Below, piece after piece: positions 16,199 to 24,566 of a stretch of 64,000 nt of DNA. The number at the start of each line of letters is the position of its first letter. Within the stretch, counting starts at the first letter, position 1. Both the position numbers and the translations under genes were made by a program. The stretch comes from Streptomyces filipinensis. GTDB taxonomy: Bacteria > Actinomycetota > Actinomycetes > Streptomycetales > Streptomycetaceae. Location of the stretch: positions 124,001 through 188,000 of the forward strand of contig NZ_BMTD01000007.1 in NCBI RefSeq assembly GCF_014649495.1, given 5' to 3'. Below the pieces are notes generated by a model, which saw only the letters and a program-made list of their open reading frames with translations, was not told the origin of the DNA and made no database searches.

Positions 16199-17178
16199 CC
16201 GCGGGCCGCCAGACGCGCCGGGACGTCCCCGGCACCGCGGCGTGACGCGCCGGACCCGCGGACGACGGCTCCCACGGCCGACGCCAGCAGCGGCGCCAGC
16301 CAGTCCGGCACGACCGCCGCGCCGGCCCGGTCGGGGGCGGCGCTCACGTCGTACCCCCGGTGCAGTGACCGGTCGCCCAGCGGCGCCCACCGGGCCCCGT
16401 GCTGCCGGGCGAACGGCTCGGCGCACAGCAGCAGCGCGCGCCCGGCCAGCGTCTCGGCGAGGGCGGTGGCCGCGGACCCGCCCGGCCGGAACCGGCCCGG
16501 GGGGAGCCCGGCCCGGGCGAGGGCACGCTCCAGACGGTCCTCGCACACGGGTACGTGATCCTCCGGCAGGGTCAACACCGTGACAGGGGACGCGGGTTCG
16601 CCGGTGCGGCGACGGCGGGGACGCAGGTCGTCCAGGTGGATCGCGCGCCGCGAACCGGCCTGGCCCGGGAGCCGTTCGCCGTGGGCCGCCTCAGGCGCCG
16701 ACGCGAGGCCGAGCGGCACCCGGAACGCGCCGCGCTCCGGCGGAACCCGCACCAGCGCGTAGGCGAGCGAACCGTCGGCGAGCCCGGAATCCCGTGCCAG
16801 AGGCGGCAGTTCACGTATGCCGAGGGTGATTCCGCGCTCGGTGCCGGCACGGATCGCGCGCGCCAGCGCCGCCGGGGCGCAGTGCGCCGGCACCCCGACG
16901 GCGCGCACCCGCGTCCGCCCCGCATCACCGGCGACCTGCCGCAGCCGCTGCGCCCGGTCCAGCACGTCCCGCGCGTACGGCAGGAGCAGCACCCCCAGCT
17001 CCGTGGTCGTGATCTGCCGCCGCGCACGGTCGAACAACAGGCCGCCGAAGTGCTCCTCCAGGGTCTTGATACGGCGGCTGAGCAGGGGCTGGGCGATGCC
17101 GAGCCGGTCGGCCGCCCGGGAGAAGCTCGCTTCGTCGGCCGTCGCCACGTACGCCTCAAGGTGGGCCAGGAGATCCAT
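16195..17178 (-). CDS. blaA: LysR-type activator of beta-lactamase (BlaA-like)
   Basis: 327 aa. The N-terminal winged HTH is clear (FSRAADRLGIAQPLLSRRIKTLEEHFGGLLFDR). The effector-binding half is divergent and Arg-rich, with loss of some usual LysR consensus, and ends in a basic tail. It is divergent from the class A beta-lactamase, with a T-N11-A site in between, and coupled to blaB downstream by ATGA. In S. cacaoi BlaA activates blaL and its own operon; the same role is inferred here. Confidence 0.82.
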   Translation of the reverse strand: MDLLAHLEAYVATADEASFSRAADRLGIAQPLLSRRIKTLEEHFGGLLFDRARRQITTTELGVLLLPYARDVLDRAQRLRQVAGDAGRTRVRAVGVPAHCAPAALARAIRAGTERGITLGIRELPPLARDSGLADGSLAYALVRVPPERGAFRVPLGLASAPEAAHGERLPGQAGSRRAIHLDDLRPRRRRTGEPASPVTVLTLPEDHVPVCEDRLERALARAGLPPGRFRPGGSAATALAETLAGRALLLCAEPFARQHGARWAPLGDRSLHRGYDVSAAPDRAGAAVVPDWLAPLLASAVGAVVRGSGASRRGAGDVPARLAARG

Positions 17179-17184
17179 CCCGCA

Positions 17185-17205
17185 CTCATATCAATAAGGC
17201 ATGAG
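17185..17205. promoter_or_regulatory. LysR T-N11-A operator in blaA/bla intergenic region
   Basis: CTCAT (17185-17189) and ATGAG (17201-17205) are inverted around 11 bases, exactly the T-N11-A form of LysR operators, immediately upstream of blaA and about 105 bp before the bla ATG. A second inverted repeat, CACTC-N8-GAGTG, lies at 17218-17235. Confidence 0.6.
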
Positions 17206-17308
17206 GTGTTCAAACTTCACTCTTGGACATGAGTGTGTTCCGCCTGTTTCTCTGGTCCCGTCGAAGATCGACGACTCCGAACACGGACGACCCAGGAGGA
17301 CTGTGCCC

Positions 17309-18235
17309 ATGACCGGCTCCCACCGCCCCGGCCCCCACCCCATGGCCCGCCGCGGACTGTTCAAGGCGGGCCTCGCGCTCACCACCGCGGCCGTGGCGGC
17401 CGGCGCGATCCCCGCGTCGGCGGCGGCTGACGGCGAACACCGCGACGTCAAGGCCGAGTTGAGCGATCTGGAACGCCGGCACGGTGCCCGGCTCGGCGTG
17501 TACGCGCGCAACCTCCGCACCGGCCGGACCGTGGCGCACCGGGCGGGAGAGCGGTTCGCGATGTGTTCGACCTTCAAGGCGTTCGCCGCGGCGGCGGTGC
17601 TGCGCGACCACGGCGACTGCGCGCCGCTGGACAAGGTCGTCCACTACCCGCCGCACGACATCATCTCCAACTCGCAGCGCACCGCGGAGCACGTGGACAC
17701 CGGTATGACGGTGGCGGAGTTGTGTGCGGCGGCGATCCAGTACAGCGACAACGCGGCGGGCAACCTGCTGCTGCGCGAGATCGGCGGCCCCGCCGGACTC
17801 ACCCGCTTCTTCCGGTCGCTCGGCGACCAGGTGAGCCGGCTCGACCGGTGGGAGACGGACCTGGGCAGCGCGATCCCCGGAGACCTGCGCGACACGACGA
17901 CCCCGCAGGCGCTCGGCCGCAGCTTCGAGCGGCTCACCCTGGGCCGGGCGCTCACCGGCGCCGACCGGGAACGGCTGGTCGGCTGGCTGAAGGGCAACAC
18001 CACCAGCGCCGCACGGTTCCGTGCCGGCCTGCCGCGCGACTGGGTGCTGGCGGACAAGACCGGCACCGGTGACTACGGGTCCGCCAACGACATCGGCGTG
18101 GCCTGGACCACCCGGGGGACGCCGGTCCTGCTGACCGTGCTGACGGCCAAGGGCGCCCAGCACGCACCGGCCGACGACGCGCTCGTCGAGGAGGCGGCAC
18201 GCATCCTGGCCCGGGGCCTCGCACCGGGCGAGTAA
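17309..18235 (+). CDS. bla: Class A beta-lactamase, Tat-exported
   Basis: 308 aa. Residues 1-40 are a Tat signal (MARRGLFKAGLALTTAA, ending near ASAAA). The mature enzyme has all class A motifs: S87-T-F-K90, S146-D-N148, omega-loop Glu182 in RWETDLGSAIPGDLRD, and ADKTGTGDYG. It should hydrolyse penicillins outside the membrane by the acyl-serine route. The ATG at 17309 lies about 8 bases after AGGAGGA; a GTG six bases earlier is possible. Divergent from blaA-blaB, it is probably induced by beta-lactams. Confidence 0.95.
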   Translation: MTGSHRPGPHPMARRGLFKAGLALTTAAVAAGAIPASAAADGEHRDVKAELSDLERRHGARLGVYARNLRTGRTVAHRAGERFAMCSTFKAFAAAAVLRDHGDCAPLDKVVHYPPHDIISNSQRTAEHVDTGMTVAELCAAAIQYSDNAAGNLLLREIGGPAGLTRFFRSLGDQVSRLDRWETDLGSAIPGDLRDTTTPQALGRSFERLTLGRALTGADRERLVGWLKGNTTSAARFRAGLPRDWVLADKTGTGDYGSANDIGVAWTTRGTPVLLTVLTAKGAQHAPADDALVEEAARILARGLAPGE

Positions 18236-18369
18236 CCGACGGCACCCAGAACGCCCACGGCGACCGCAACGGCTGCAAGCTGGGCGGCGACGACATCGCG
18301 GTCTACCGCGTCGTGCGGCACGGCATCGCCTGCAAGAACGGCCACCACGGGTTCACCTGGCACTTCTGA
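18235..18369 (+). pseudogene. C-terminal relic of an unidentified protein
   Basis: Immediately after the bla stop, one frame reads TDGTQNAHGDRNGC, then VYRVVRHGIACKNGHHGFTWHF and a TGA at 18367. The composition (paired Cys, Gly/His/Asn) looks like the end of a secreted protein, yet no start or upstream body exists, since bla occupies that space. It is probably a fragment left by a deletion or the insertion of the bla locus. Confidence 0.45.
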
Positions 18370-18430
18370 ACAGCAACAGCGGCCTGAATGAGGGCAGTTC
18401 CTGACCTAGGTCCCGGCTACGGTCGGGACC

Positions 18431-18958
18431 ATGGACACTTCTTCGGAGCACCACGCGTCCCTGCCGTCCGACGAGCGCACCGAGTTGCTGGGAGCCCTCG
18501 CCGAGCAGCGGGCGTTGCTGCTGATCACCGTGCGCGGCCTGACCGACGCCGAGGCCGCCCGCCGGACCACGGTGAGCGAGCTGACGCTGGGCGGGATCGT
18601 CAAGCACCTGGCGCGCGGTGAACGGGTGTGGGCCCAGATCATGGCGAAGGGCGACGGCGAGGTGCCCGAAGGCATGCTCGACCTCGGCCAGTACCGCATG
18701 GCCGACGGCGACACGCTCGCCGGGCTGCTGGAGGAGTACGCGGCCGGGACCCGCGCGATCGAGGCGGCCGCGGCCGCCGTTCCCGGCCTGGAGCGGACCG
18801 TGCCGCTGCCCCGGACCCCCTGGTCCCCGCCCGAGACCGTGTACTGGTCCGCCCGGCGCATCCTGCTGCACCTGATCCGCGAGACGGCCCAGCACGCCGG
18901 GCACGCGGACATCATCCGGGAGGCGCTGGACGGGGCGAACACCACCGCGCAGCGGTGA
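18431..18958 (+). CDS. DinB-superfamily (DUF664-type) protein
   Basis: 175 aa, a four-helix DinB/mycothiol-dependent-enzyme fold. Recognisable pieces are ELLGALAEQRALLLITVRGLTDAEA, LTLGGIVKHLARGERVWAQ with a metal-type His, and LLHLIRETAQHAGHADIIREAL with the C-terminal His pair. Such proteins bind a divalent metal with three His and often act as mycothiol or bacillithiol transferases; substrate unknown. It starts at ATG 18431, preceded by a short non-coding gap. Confidence 0.85.
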   Translation: MDTSSEHHASLPSDERTELLGALAEQRALLLITVRGLTDAEAARRTTVSELTLGGIVKHLARGERVWAQIMAKGDGEVPEGMLDLGQYRMADGDTLAGLLEEYAAGTRAIEAAAAAVPGLERTVPLPRTPWSPPETVYWSARRILLHLIRETAQHAGHADIIREALDGANTTAQR

Positions 18959-19066
18959 CCGCCGGCACGGTTTCCCAGTACCGCAAGTAACATGATCACC
19001 TTGCTTCGGGTGTACCAGTCAGTCAACTTTTACGCGTCCCAGGACGCGCCCTGCCCGGAGAAGTCC

Positions 19067-19249
19067 ATGTCTTCTGTCAACGACGCGTTGGAGAACGCGC
19101 GCCTCACCTACGACCAGCACATGCGCACGTGCCGGCAGTGCCACGCGGACCGCGCGGCCTGTGCCGTGGCCAAGCATCTCCTGCGGATCTACAACAACGC
19201 CCGCAGGGACCACATGCGCGCGGGAGGGCAGCACCCGGTGACGGACTGA
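19067..19249 (+). CDS. Small conserved-type cysteine protein
   Basis: 60 aa (MSSVNDALENARLTYDQHMRT...). The core is CRQCHADRAAC followed by a helix (AVAKHLLRIYNNARRDHMR). The CxxC-x6-C pattern could bind zinc or serve in redox. An upstream in-frame ATG at 18992 would add 25 residues, but the ATG at 19067 has the better ribosome site (GGAGAAG). Function unknown; it stands alone between the DinB gene and a convergent gene. Confidence 0.6.
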   Translation: MSSVNDALENARLTYDQHMRTCRQCHADRAACAVAKHLLRIYNNARRDHMRAGGQHPVTD

Positions 19250-19339
19250 CCGGGTTTGTCCCGCTCGGGCTCGCCCCAGGCGGGACACAGCACCGCCTGG
19301 ATCCTCGCCGCGAACCGGCGGCACACCGCTGCCCTGTGC

Positions 19340-20899
19340 TCAGGCCCCGCCGTACAGCGCCGCCGTGTCGGGCTCGGGCGGCGGGGCGTGCCGGGCCGCG
19401 GGGCCCTTGGCGAACGTCCGCAGGAGGTTCTCCGTGGTGCGGGTGACGAAGGCGCGGGTACGGGCGTCCATGCCGTGGTCGCGCCCCAGCATGCCCGTCC
19501 CGGCCACCAGGCCCTCCACCCAGCGCATGGTGCCGGTCGCGAACACGCCCGCGCCGCCGGCGGCCGTGTAGTACGCCGAGTCGCTGTGGCTCGGCCGCCC
19601 GCCGCAGACCAGCGGGGAGTGGGCGGTGATCTCCAGGGGCCCCGGGGTGGGGGCGCCGGGGGTGACGCGGTCGTACTCGACGCCCACGAGATGCGCGAAG
19701 GCGTCACCGGGGCGCGCGCCGGTGCCGTCGTAGACCCAGTGACCGGCGGCCCGCACGACGTAGGGAGCGTCGACCGGATAGCCCTCGTAGAGCACCCCGG
19801 TCAGTGAGGACTCGGGATCCGCGGCGGGCGGCAGACGGTAGTCGGTGGTGACCTGGGCCGGCTGCGAGCCGTAGCAGGGGTCGGCGCGGTAGTCGGTCTT
19901 GTAGCAGACCACCGTACGGTCGTCCGCGGCTTCCCCGGCCTCCAGCCGGACGCGGCGGAAGCAGGTGTTCGCACCGAGGAAGGCGATGTTCGTACCGGCG
20001 TCACGGGCGGCGGTCACATGGGCCCGCTGCCGCGGTGTCCAGTACTCGTCGTGCCCCAGGCAGATCACGGCGTGCGCGCCCCGCAGCACCCCGGGATCCC
20101 GGTGGACGTCGACCCCCGTGCTGTAGGCGAGCGGGATGCCCAGGCGCTCGGCCAGCACCACCAGCGCCCACTCGTACACCAGGAACTTCCCGTCTCCGTC
20201 GCCGTCGTAGGGGCGGTCGAAGCTCACCGCGAGGGAGCGGGTGGCGTACGCCCCGGAGGCACCGGCGTACAGGCTGCTGCCGCCCCAGCGGTTGTACGCC
20301 TGCCAGGTCGCCGGAGCGTGCAACAGGACGGTACGGCCCGCGCCGTCGGCGGAGCGGACGATCAGCGGGACGTACCGCTGGTGGCCGGTGTCCGCCTCCA
20401 GCCGCAGCAGATAGGCGCCCTCCGGCCAGCCGGAGGTGTCCACGGACAGCGTCCTCGGCCAGTCGGCCCGCACGGTGCGGGTCGTGGGCAGCAGGCGCGG
20501 GGCCGGCCGGGCGCGGCCGGGTATGCGCTCCGACGCCCAGATCCGGCGGGCCTGCCGGCCGCCGTACCAGCCGACCCGGAACGCGGAGACGCGGAAGGAC
20601 GCGGCGGTCGTGGACACGTGCAGCCCGACGGTCTCGCCCGGGGTCACGCTCACCCGGTCCGGGTAGCCGGCCACGGCGTCCGGCGGCCCGGTGGACGCCA
20701 GCCGCCAGTCGGTGGTGCCCGGCGCGTCCTGCTCCGCCTCGGGTCGCAGCCGCCGCGCGTCCCGGCCGGTCGGCTCGTGCGGGTGCGGCGGGGCGGCCGT
20801 GCACGCGGCGGCCGTACCGAGGCCCAGGCCGGTGCACAGGGTGAGGAAACGCCGGCGGCCGAGGCCGTCCGTCGGCGCGGTGTCGTGTCCCGGAGCCAC
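19340..20899 (-). CDS. N,N-dimethylformamidase beta-subunit-like protein, Tat-exported
   Basis: 519 aa from the GTG at 20899, which follows a good GGGAGG site. The Tat signal GRRRFLTLCTGLGLG ends at a possible lipobox (TAAAC), so it may be a lipoprotein. The body has the family signatures FRVGWYGG, TWQAYNRWGGSSLY, SFDRPY, CLGHDEYWT and FLGANTCFRRV. The characterised relative is the large subunit of an iron-dependent dimethylformamidase. Exported actinobacterial homologues have no proven substrate, so the activity is inferred from family only. Confidence 0.82.
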   Translation of the reverse strand: MAPGHDTAPTDGLGRRRFLTLCTGLGLGTAAACTAAPPHPHEPTGRDARRLRPEAEQDAPGTTDWRLASTGPPDAVAGYPDRVSVTPGETVGLHVSTTAASFRVSAFRVGWYGGRQARRIWASERIPGRARPAPRLLPTTRTVRADWPRTLSVDTSGWPEGAYLLRLEADTGHQRYVPLIVRSADGAGRTVLLHAPATWQAYNRWGGSSLYAGASGAYATRSLAVSFDRPYDGDGDGKFLVYEWALVVLAERLGIPLAYSTGVDVHRDPGVLRGAHAVICLGHDEYWTPRQRAHVTAARDAGTNIAFLGANTCFRRVRLEAGEAADDRTVVCYKTDYRADPCYGSQPAQVTTDYRLPPAADPESSLTGVLYEGYPVDAPYVVRAAGHWVYDGTGARPGDAFAHLVGVEYDRVTPGAPTPGPLEITAHSPLVCGGRPSHSDSAYYTAAGGAGVFATGTMRWVEGLVAGTGMLGRDHGMDARTRAFVTRTTENLLRTFAKGPAARHAPPPEPDTAALYGGA

Positions 20900-21038
20900 A
20901 TGACCTCCCGGATGCGTGTCCGCTCCAGCGTCCCGAGGCCCGCCCGGTCGCCGCAACCGCGGCGGCGGGGGAGAGCCCGGCGGCGCGCGCTCGCGGGGCG
21001 GGAGGGTACGGCCCAACGGGTGACGTTCCGCACCGGCC

Positions 21039-21260
21039 TCAGGTGCGGAAGCCGACGTGCACGTGGTCGTGGTGGGCGGCGTCGCTGAGGAACTGGCCGG
21101 CGGCGGCGCCCGTCAGCGGCAGGGGACCGCCCACGTTGTACGACCCCGCGGCCGCGGCGTCCCGCATGAAGCGTTCGACCAGGCCGCGCGGGGTCGCCGG
21201 GTCGACGACCGCGTGGCCGTCCTGGATCGCCGCGCCCGGACGGAGCCGTGCACCCCCACC
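21039..21260 (-). pseudogene. C-terminal remnant of a secreted cell-wall-type protein
   Basis: One frame ending at 21039 reads GLVERFMRDAAAAGSYNVGGP, then AAHHDHVHVGFRT and stop. The HHDHVH(V/I)GF ending is typical of secreted Streptomyces proteins with a metal-binding peptidase-like fold. The frame runs into the stop of the downstream gene's neighbour at about 21260 with no start, so the N-terminal part is gone. Confidence 0.55.
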
Positions 21261-21263
21261 CCC

Positions 21264-22331
21264 TCAGAACGGCGGATCGCCGAGGAGTTCGAGGAGAGAC
21301 GCGGCGCTGTGCTCGGATCCCGCGGCGGCGCCCGACGGGGCGGGGAACGTGCGGCCCCAGGACGCGGCGCGGCCCAGGGCGCTCAGACGCCAGGCGAGAC
21401 GTGCGGCGCGGCGCAGCTCCGCCGCCGTGCGGCCGGTGTCCGTCCAGGGCTCCAGGTAGGCGTCGAGGAGCCGGGCCAGGACCCGCGGCCCGTACCGCGC
21501 GCGAGCCTTCTCGGCGGGGACCCGCAGGCTGCAGAAGGGGTGCGAGACGGCGGCGTCGCCCCAGTCGAAGAAGACGAACCGGCCCGGTGCCGGACGGAAG
21601 AGCTGGCCGTCGTGCAGGTCGGCGTGGTCGAGGGTGTCCGCGACGCCGACGGAGGCGAGTTCGGCGCACCAGTGGGCGAGGCGGGGCCGCAGCCGCTCCA
21701 GCCGGGCCCGGTCCTCCGGGCTCAGCGCGGTGTTGCGCGCGAGCAGCCGGTCGAACTCCGCGGGCAGGCCGAGGGTCCGGGTGGCGGGCACGCCCAGGCG
21801 CTCGATGTCCCGCGCGTACCGGGTCAGGGACCGCTGCATGCGCGCGTACTGACGCAGCGGCTCCTCCCAGCTGCGCGGCTCCGCCGCCTCCCGGGCGAGC
21901 ACGTCGCGGAAGAGCTCTCCGCCGTCGGGCAGCAGGGCCCACGCGCGGTCGGCGTCCACGGCCAGCGGTCGTAGCACCTGCTCCGGCACCCAGCGGGCCA
22001 GCGCCGCGGTCAGCGGCCCCTCGAAGGCACTGGCCGGCGGGTTCGCCTTGAACCAGACGGCGTCCCGCCCCTCCACGGGCACCCGCACCAGCACGGACCA
22101 CGGCCGCAGCCGCACCCTGAGGATCCCGTTCACGCGTAGGCCGTGCGCCGCGAGCCGCCCCGCCACCCAGTCGAGGGCCTCGGCCCGCCAGCGGCCCTGC
22201 TCCCACGGAGTCGGGGCGTACAGGTAGGTACCGCGGTCCACGGCGATGGAAAACTCACTCCGCATCGCGCCATCCCACCACCACGGCCCGGGACCGGTCA
22301 GCCGGTTTTCCGATTCCCGGAAGAGCACCAC
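21264..22331 (-). CDS. Aminoglycoside phosphotransferase-fold (APH) family protein
   Basis: 355 aa from the GTG at 22331; an ATG at 22265 (MRSEFSIAVDRG) is an equally good start. The kinase-like fold is shown by VWFKANPP (nucleotide-lobe Lys), DHADLHDGQLF (catalytic loop) and FFDWGDAAVSHPF (metal-binding Asp). The Asn usual in the catalytic loop (HxDxxxxN) is Gln here. Members phosphorylate small molecules or act on sugars and antibiotics; the substrate cannot be assigned. It is preceded by a relic and followed upstream by a terminator of the phosphoesterase gene. Confidence 0.8.
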   Translation of the reverse strand: MVLFRESENRLTGPGPWWWDGAMRSEFSIAVDRGTYLYAPTPWEQGRWRAEALDWVAGRLAAHGLRVNGILRVRLRPWSVLVRVPVEGRDAVWFKANPPASAFEGPLTAALARWVPEQVLRPLAVDADRAWALLPDGGELFRDVLAREAAEPRSWEEPLRQYARMQRSLTRYARDIERLGVPATRTLGLPAEFDRLLARNTALSPEDRARLERLRPRLAHWCAELASVGVADTLDHADLHDGQLFRPAPGRFVFFDWGDAAVSHPFCSLRVPAEKARARYGPRVLARLLDAYLEPWTDTGRTAAELRRAARLAWRLSALGRAASWGRTFPAPSGAAAGSEHSAASLLELLGDPPF

Positions 22332-22504
22332 GAGCGTTCCTGGTCCGGCCGTTTCCCCGCCGACCGGCTCGACACCACCGGCCGCAGGGGCCTCGGCCTG
22401 GAGTGACCCGCACGCCAGCAGGGTGGCCGGCCGGCGCGACAGGGCGGTCGGGCCGCGACCTGCCGGAGAAGCATGCGCGTTCGCGTCCCCGCCGGAACGG
22501 CGCC

Positions 22505-22533
22505 CGCGCCCCCGGACGTCGTCCGGGGGCGCG
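22505..22533 (-). terminator. Hairpin terminator of the phosphoesterase gene
   Basis: Arms CGCGCCCCCGGAC and GTCCGGGGGCGCG (13 bp) enclose a 3-base loop 22 bp beyond the stop of the minus-strand phosphoesterase gene. The position fits intrinsic-type termination. Confidence 0.8.
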
Positions 22534-22554
22534 GTCCTCTGGGGTGGTTCGGGA

Positions 22555-24390
22555 TCAGACGGTGCCGTGCTGCCTGCGGCGCAGCGTCAGGTACGTGCCG
22601 GTCGCACCCGCGGCCAGCAGGGCGCCCACGCCGAGGCCGACCGGCAGGACCGGGAAGCCGGAGGCGTCGGTCGAGGCGGCCGTGTTCTCCATCGCCGGGC
22701 CCGGCGTGATGCTCGTGGCCACCGGGGCGACGTGCTGGACCGGACCGACGTGCCGCACCGAGCCGTCCGGGTTCAGCAGCACCTGCTTGTTGTTCGGGTG
22801 CCGGAAGTCGAACATGCCCGCGAGCGAGCCGGCGGTGGCGTCGAAGGAGTGGTCACCGATCCGGCCGGTGCGCCAGTTGTCCTCGATGAACCGCGTGATG
22901 GACGCCTGGTTCGTCAGGACGTGGTCGACCTTGTTCACCTCGCTGTACGGCGAGACGACGAGCAGCGGCTGCCGGGTGCCGGGACCGCAGCGGTCCGCGT
23001 AACCGCCGGCCGCCTTCGGGCCCTTCTGGCAGGCCGGGCTGTCGGTGGCCTTGCCGTTGGAGCCGACCGAGGTGTCCGTGGAGCCGTTCCTCGGGACGAC
23101 GTAGGCGTGGTCGTACCAGCCGTCGGAGTCGTCGTAGGCGACCACGATCGCGGTGGACTTCCACTGCGGCGAGCTCTGGATCGCGTTGATCTGCTTGACC
23201 AGGAAGTGCTGCTCGTCGACCGGGTCGGAGTAACCGGCGTGGCCGTCCTGGTACGCACCGGCCTTGACGAAGCTCACGGCCGGCAGCTTGCCCGCCTTCA
23301 GCGCGGCGGAGAGGTCGGTCAGGTCGTAGTTGTGGTTGGCCCGGCCGGCGTGGCCGATCTCCGAGACACTCTTCGGCGCCAGGTGGTGCGGGTTCGCCGT
23401 CGACTTGTAGTACGCGAACGGGTTGTGGTGCGGGCTGTAGTCGACCACGGCCGCGCCGCCCACGTTGGTGTGCGTGGTGTCGCACTTGGCGTACGAGCCG
23501 GACGCGCCGTTCCACGCGGCCGACGGACGGAAGCCGCCCTGGAACCAGCCCCAGCTCACCTTCTTGGCGTTGAGCAGGTCACCGATGTTCTTGCCCTGCA
23601 TCGACGCCAGCGCGTCGGTGCTGGTGTGGTCCTTGCCGGAGCAGTCGTCGTAGGCCGGATCGGGGTCGTTGACGACCGTGCCGACGCCCTTGGCGTCCGG
23701 CGACTGGATCGCGTACGGGTCCGGCTTCGACGTCTGCTTGCCGGTGGCCGGGTCCACGGAGACGGCGCCGTGCGTGTTGCCGGAGATCAGGTTGAGCGCG
23801 CCGGGCGTGGACGGGCCGTAGTTCGAGCTGTAGGAGCGGTCGCTCAGGGCGTAGTGCTGGGCGTAGTTCCACAGCGCGGTGACGGTGTTGCCGTCGTAGT
23901 AGTCCATCGCCAGGCCGGGCTCGCCGAACAGGCCGCCGCTGCACTTGTCGACCTCGGTGTTCTGCACGAACTGGTCGGCCTTGCCGCCGTTGTAGGCGTA
24001 CTGCTCGGCGCCGTAGGAGTGGTTCTGGTCGCAGGTCATCGCCTGGGACGGGGACAGCCGCTTCGGCGCGTACTGGTTCGGGTTCTTCGTCAGCAGCCCG
24101 GCGTGCGCGAGGGTGTCGATGTTCTTCGGGGTGTTCTTCGACGCGGTGAACTTCGTGCCGTCGGTGTTGGCGGCCTTCGGGTACGTGGCGAAGTAGTGGT
24201 CGAAGGAGATGTTCTCGTCGAAGAGCACGACGACGTGCTTGATCGGTGTCGCGGTCGAGGAATGGCCGCTCTGTGCTCCGGAGGGCGCTGCTGCCCAGCC
24301 CGGCGTGTTGCCGCCGAGCATCGTGAGCGCGGCGGCTCCCGCGAGCGCGCCGATACTGCGCATCGCGGTTCTTCTTCCCCTGCTGGCCAT
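22555..24390 (-). CDS. Phosphoesterase/phospholipase C-type acid phosphatase, C-terminally anchored
   Basis: 611 aa. An N-terminal signal (MRSIGALAGAAALTMLGG ... GWAAAP) precedes a phosphoesterase-family domain: HVVVLFDENISFDHYFATYP with the metal-site DENxSFDHYF, TCDQNHSYGAEQ, PSTPGALNLISGNTHG, and AYDDSDGWYDHAYV. The C-terminus has VGLGVGALLAAGATGTYLTL followed by RRRQ, a membrane anchor or sorting-like tail. It should remove phosphate from phospholipids or phosphomonoesters outside the cell. The family is often phosphate-regulated in Streptomyces. I saw only one half-site resembling a PHO box, so regulation is open. Confidence 0.9.
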   Translation of the reverse strand: MASRGRRTAMRSIGALAGAAALTMLGGNTPGWAAAPSGAQSGHSSTATPIKHVVVLFDENISFDHYFATYPKAANTDGTKFTASKNTPKNIDTLAHAGLLTKNPNQYAPKRLSPSQAMTCDQNHSYGAEQYAYNGGKADQFVQNTEVDKCSGGLFGEPGLAMDYYDGNTVTALWNYAQHYALSDRSYSSNYGPSTPGALNLISGNTHGAVSVDPATGKQTSKPDPYAIQSPDAKGVGTVVNDPDPAYDDCSGKDHTSTDALASMQGKNIGDLLNAKKVSWGWFQGGFRPSAAWNGASGSYAKCDTTHTNVGGAAVVDYSPHHNPFAYYKSTANPHHLAPKSVSEIGHAGRANHNYDLTDLSAALKAGKLPAVSFVKAGAYQDGHAGYSDPVDEQHFLVKQINAIQSSPQWKSTAIVVAYDDSDGWYDHAYVVPRNGSTDTSVGSNGKATDSPACQKGPKAAGGYADRCGPGTRQPLLVVSPYSEVNKVDHVLTNQASITRFIEDNWRTGRIGDHSFDATAGSLAGMFDFRHPNNKQVLLNPDGSVRHVGPVQHVAPVATSITPGPAMENTAASTDASGFPVLPVGLGVGALLAAGATGTYLTLRRRQHGTV

Positions 24391-24510
24391 GGTGGTCTAC
24401 CCCTCCGGACAGAACGTTTGTGCGTTGTACGAGGACGCATGCTGCGCCCGTTGCCGGGCGCGCCGGCGGAGCCATGATGACGCGTGGGTGAACACCGGGT
24501 CAGGGATGCT

Positions 24511-24548
24511 GGGACCAATTTTGACGATGTGTTGACTCTTTTGGTCCC
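24511..24548. promoter_or_regulatory. Inverted repeat upstream of phosphoesterase gene
   Basis: GGGACCAA (24511-24518) and TTGGTCCC (24541-24548) are perfect inverses around a 22-base AT-rich stretch, 120 bp before the phosphoesterase start and 18 bp after the EfeB stop. It may be an operator flanking a promoter, or a weak terminator for the efeOB operon. Confidence 0.4.
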
Positions 24549-24566
24549 TCACTTGTCCGGACAGGA

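Noticed and set aside
24471..24500. Possible PHO box before the phosphoesterase
   Set aside because: Only one GTTCACC-like half-site is visible; PhoP sites need tandem 11-bp repeats.
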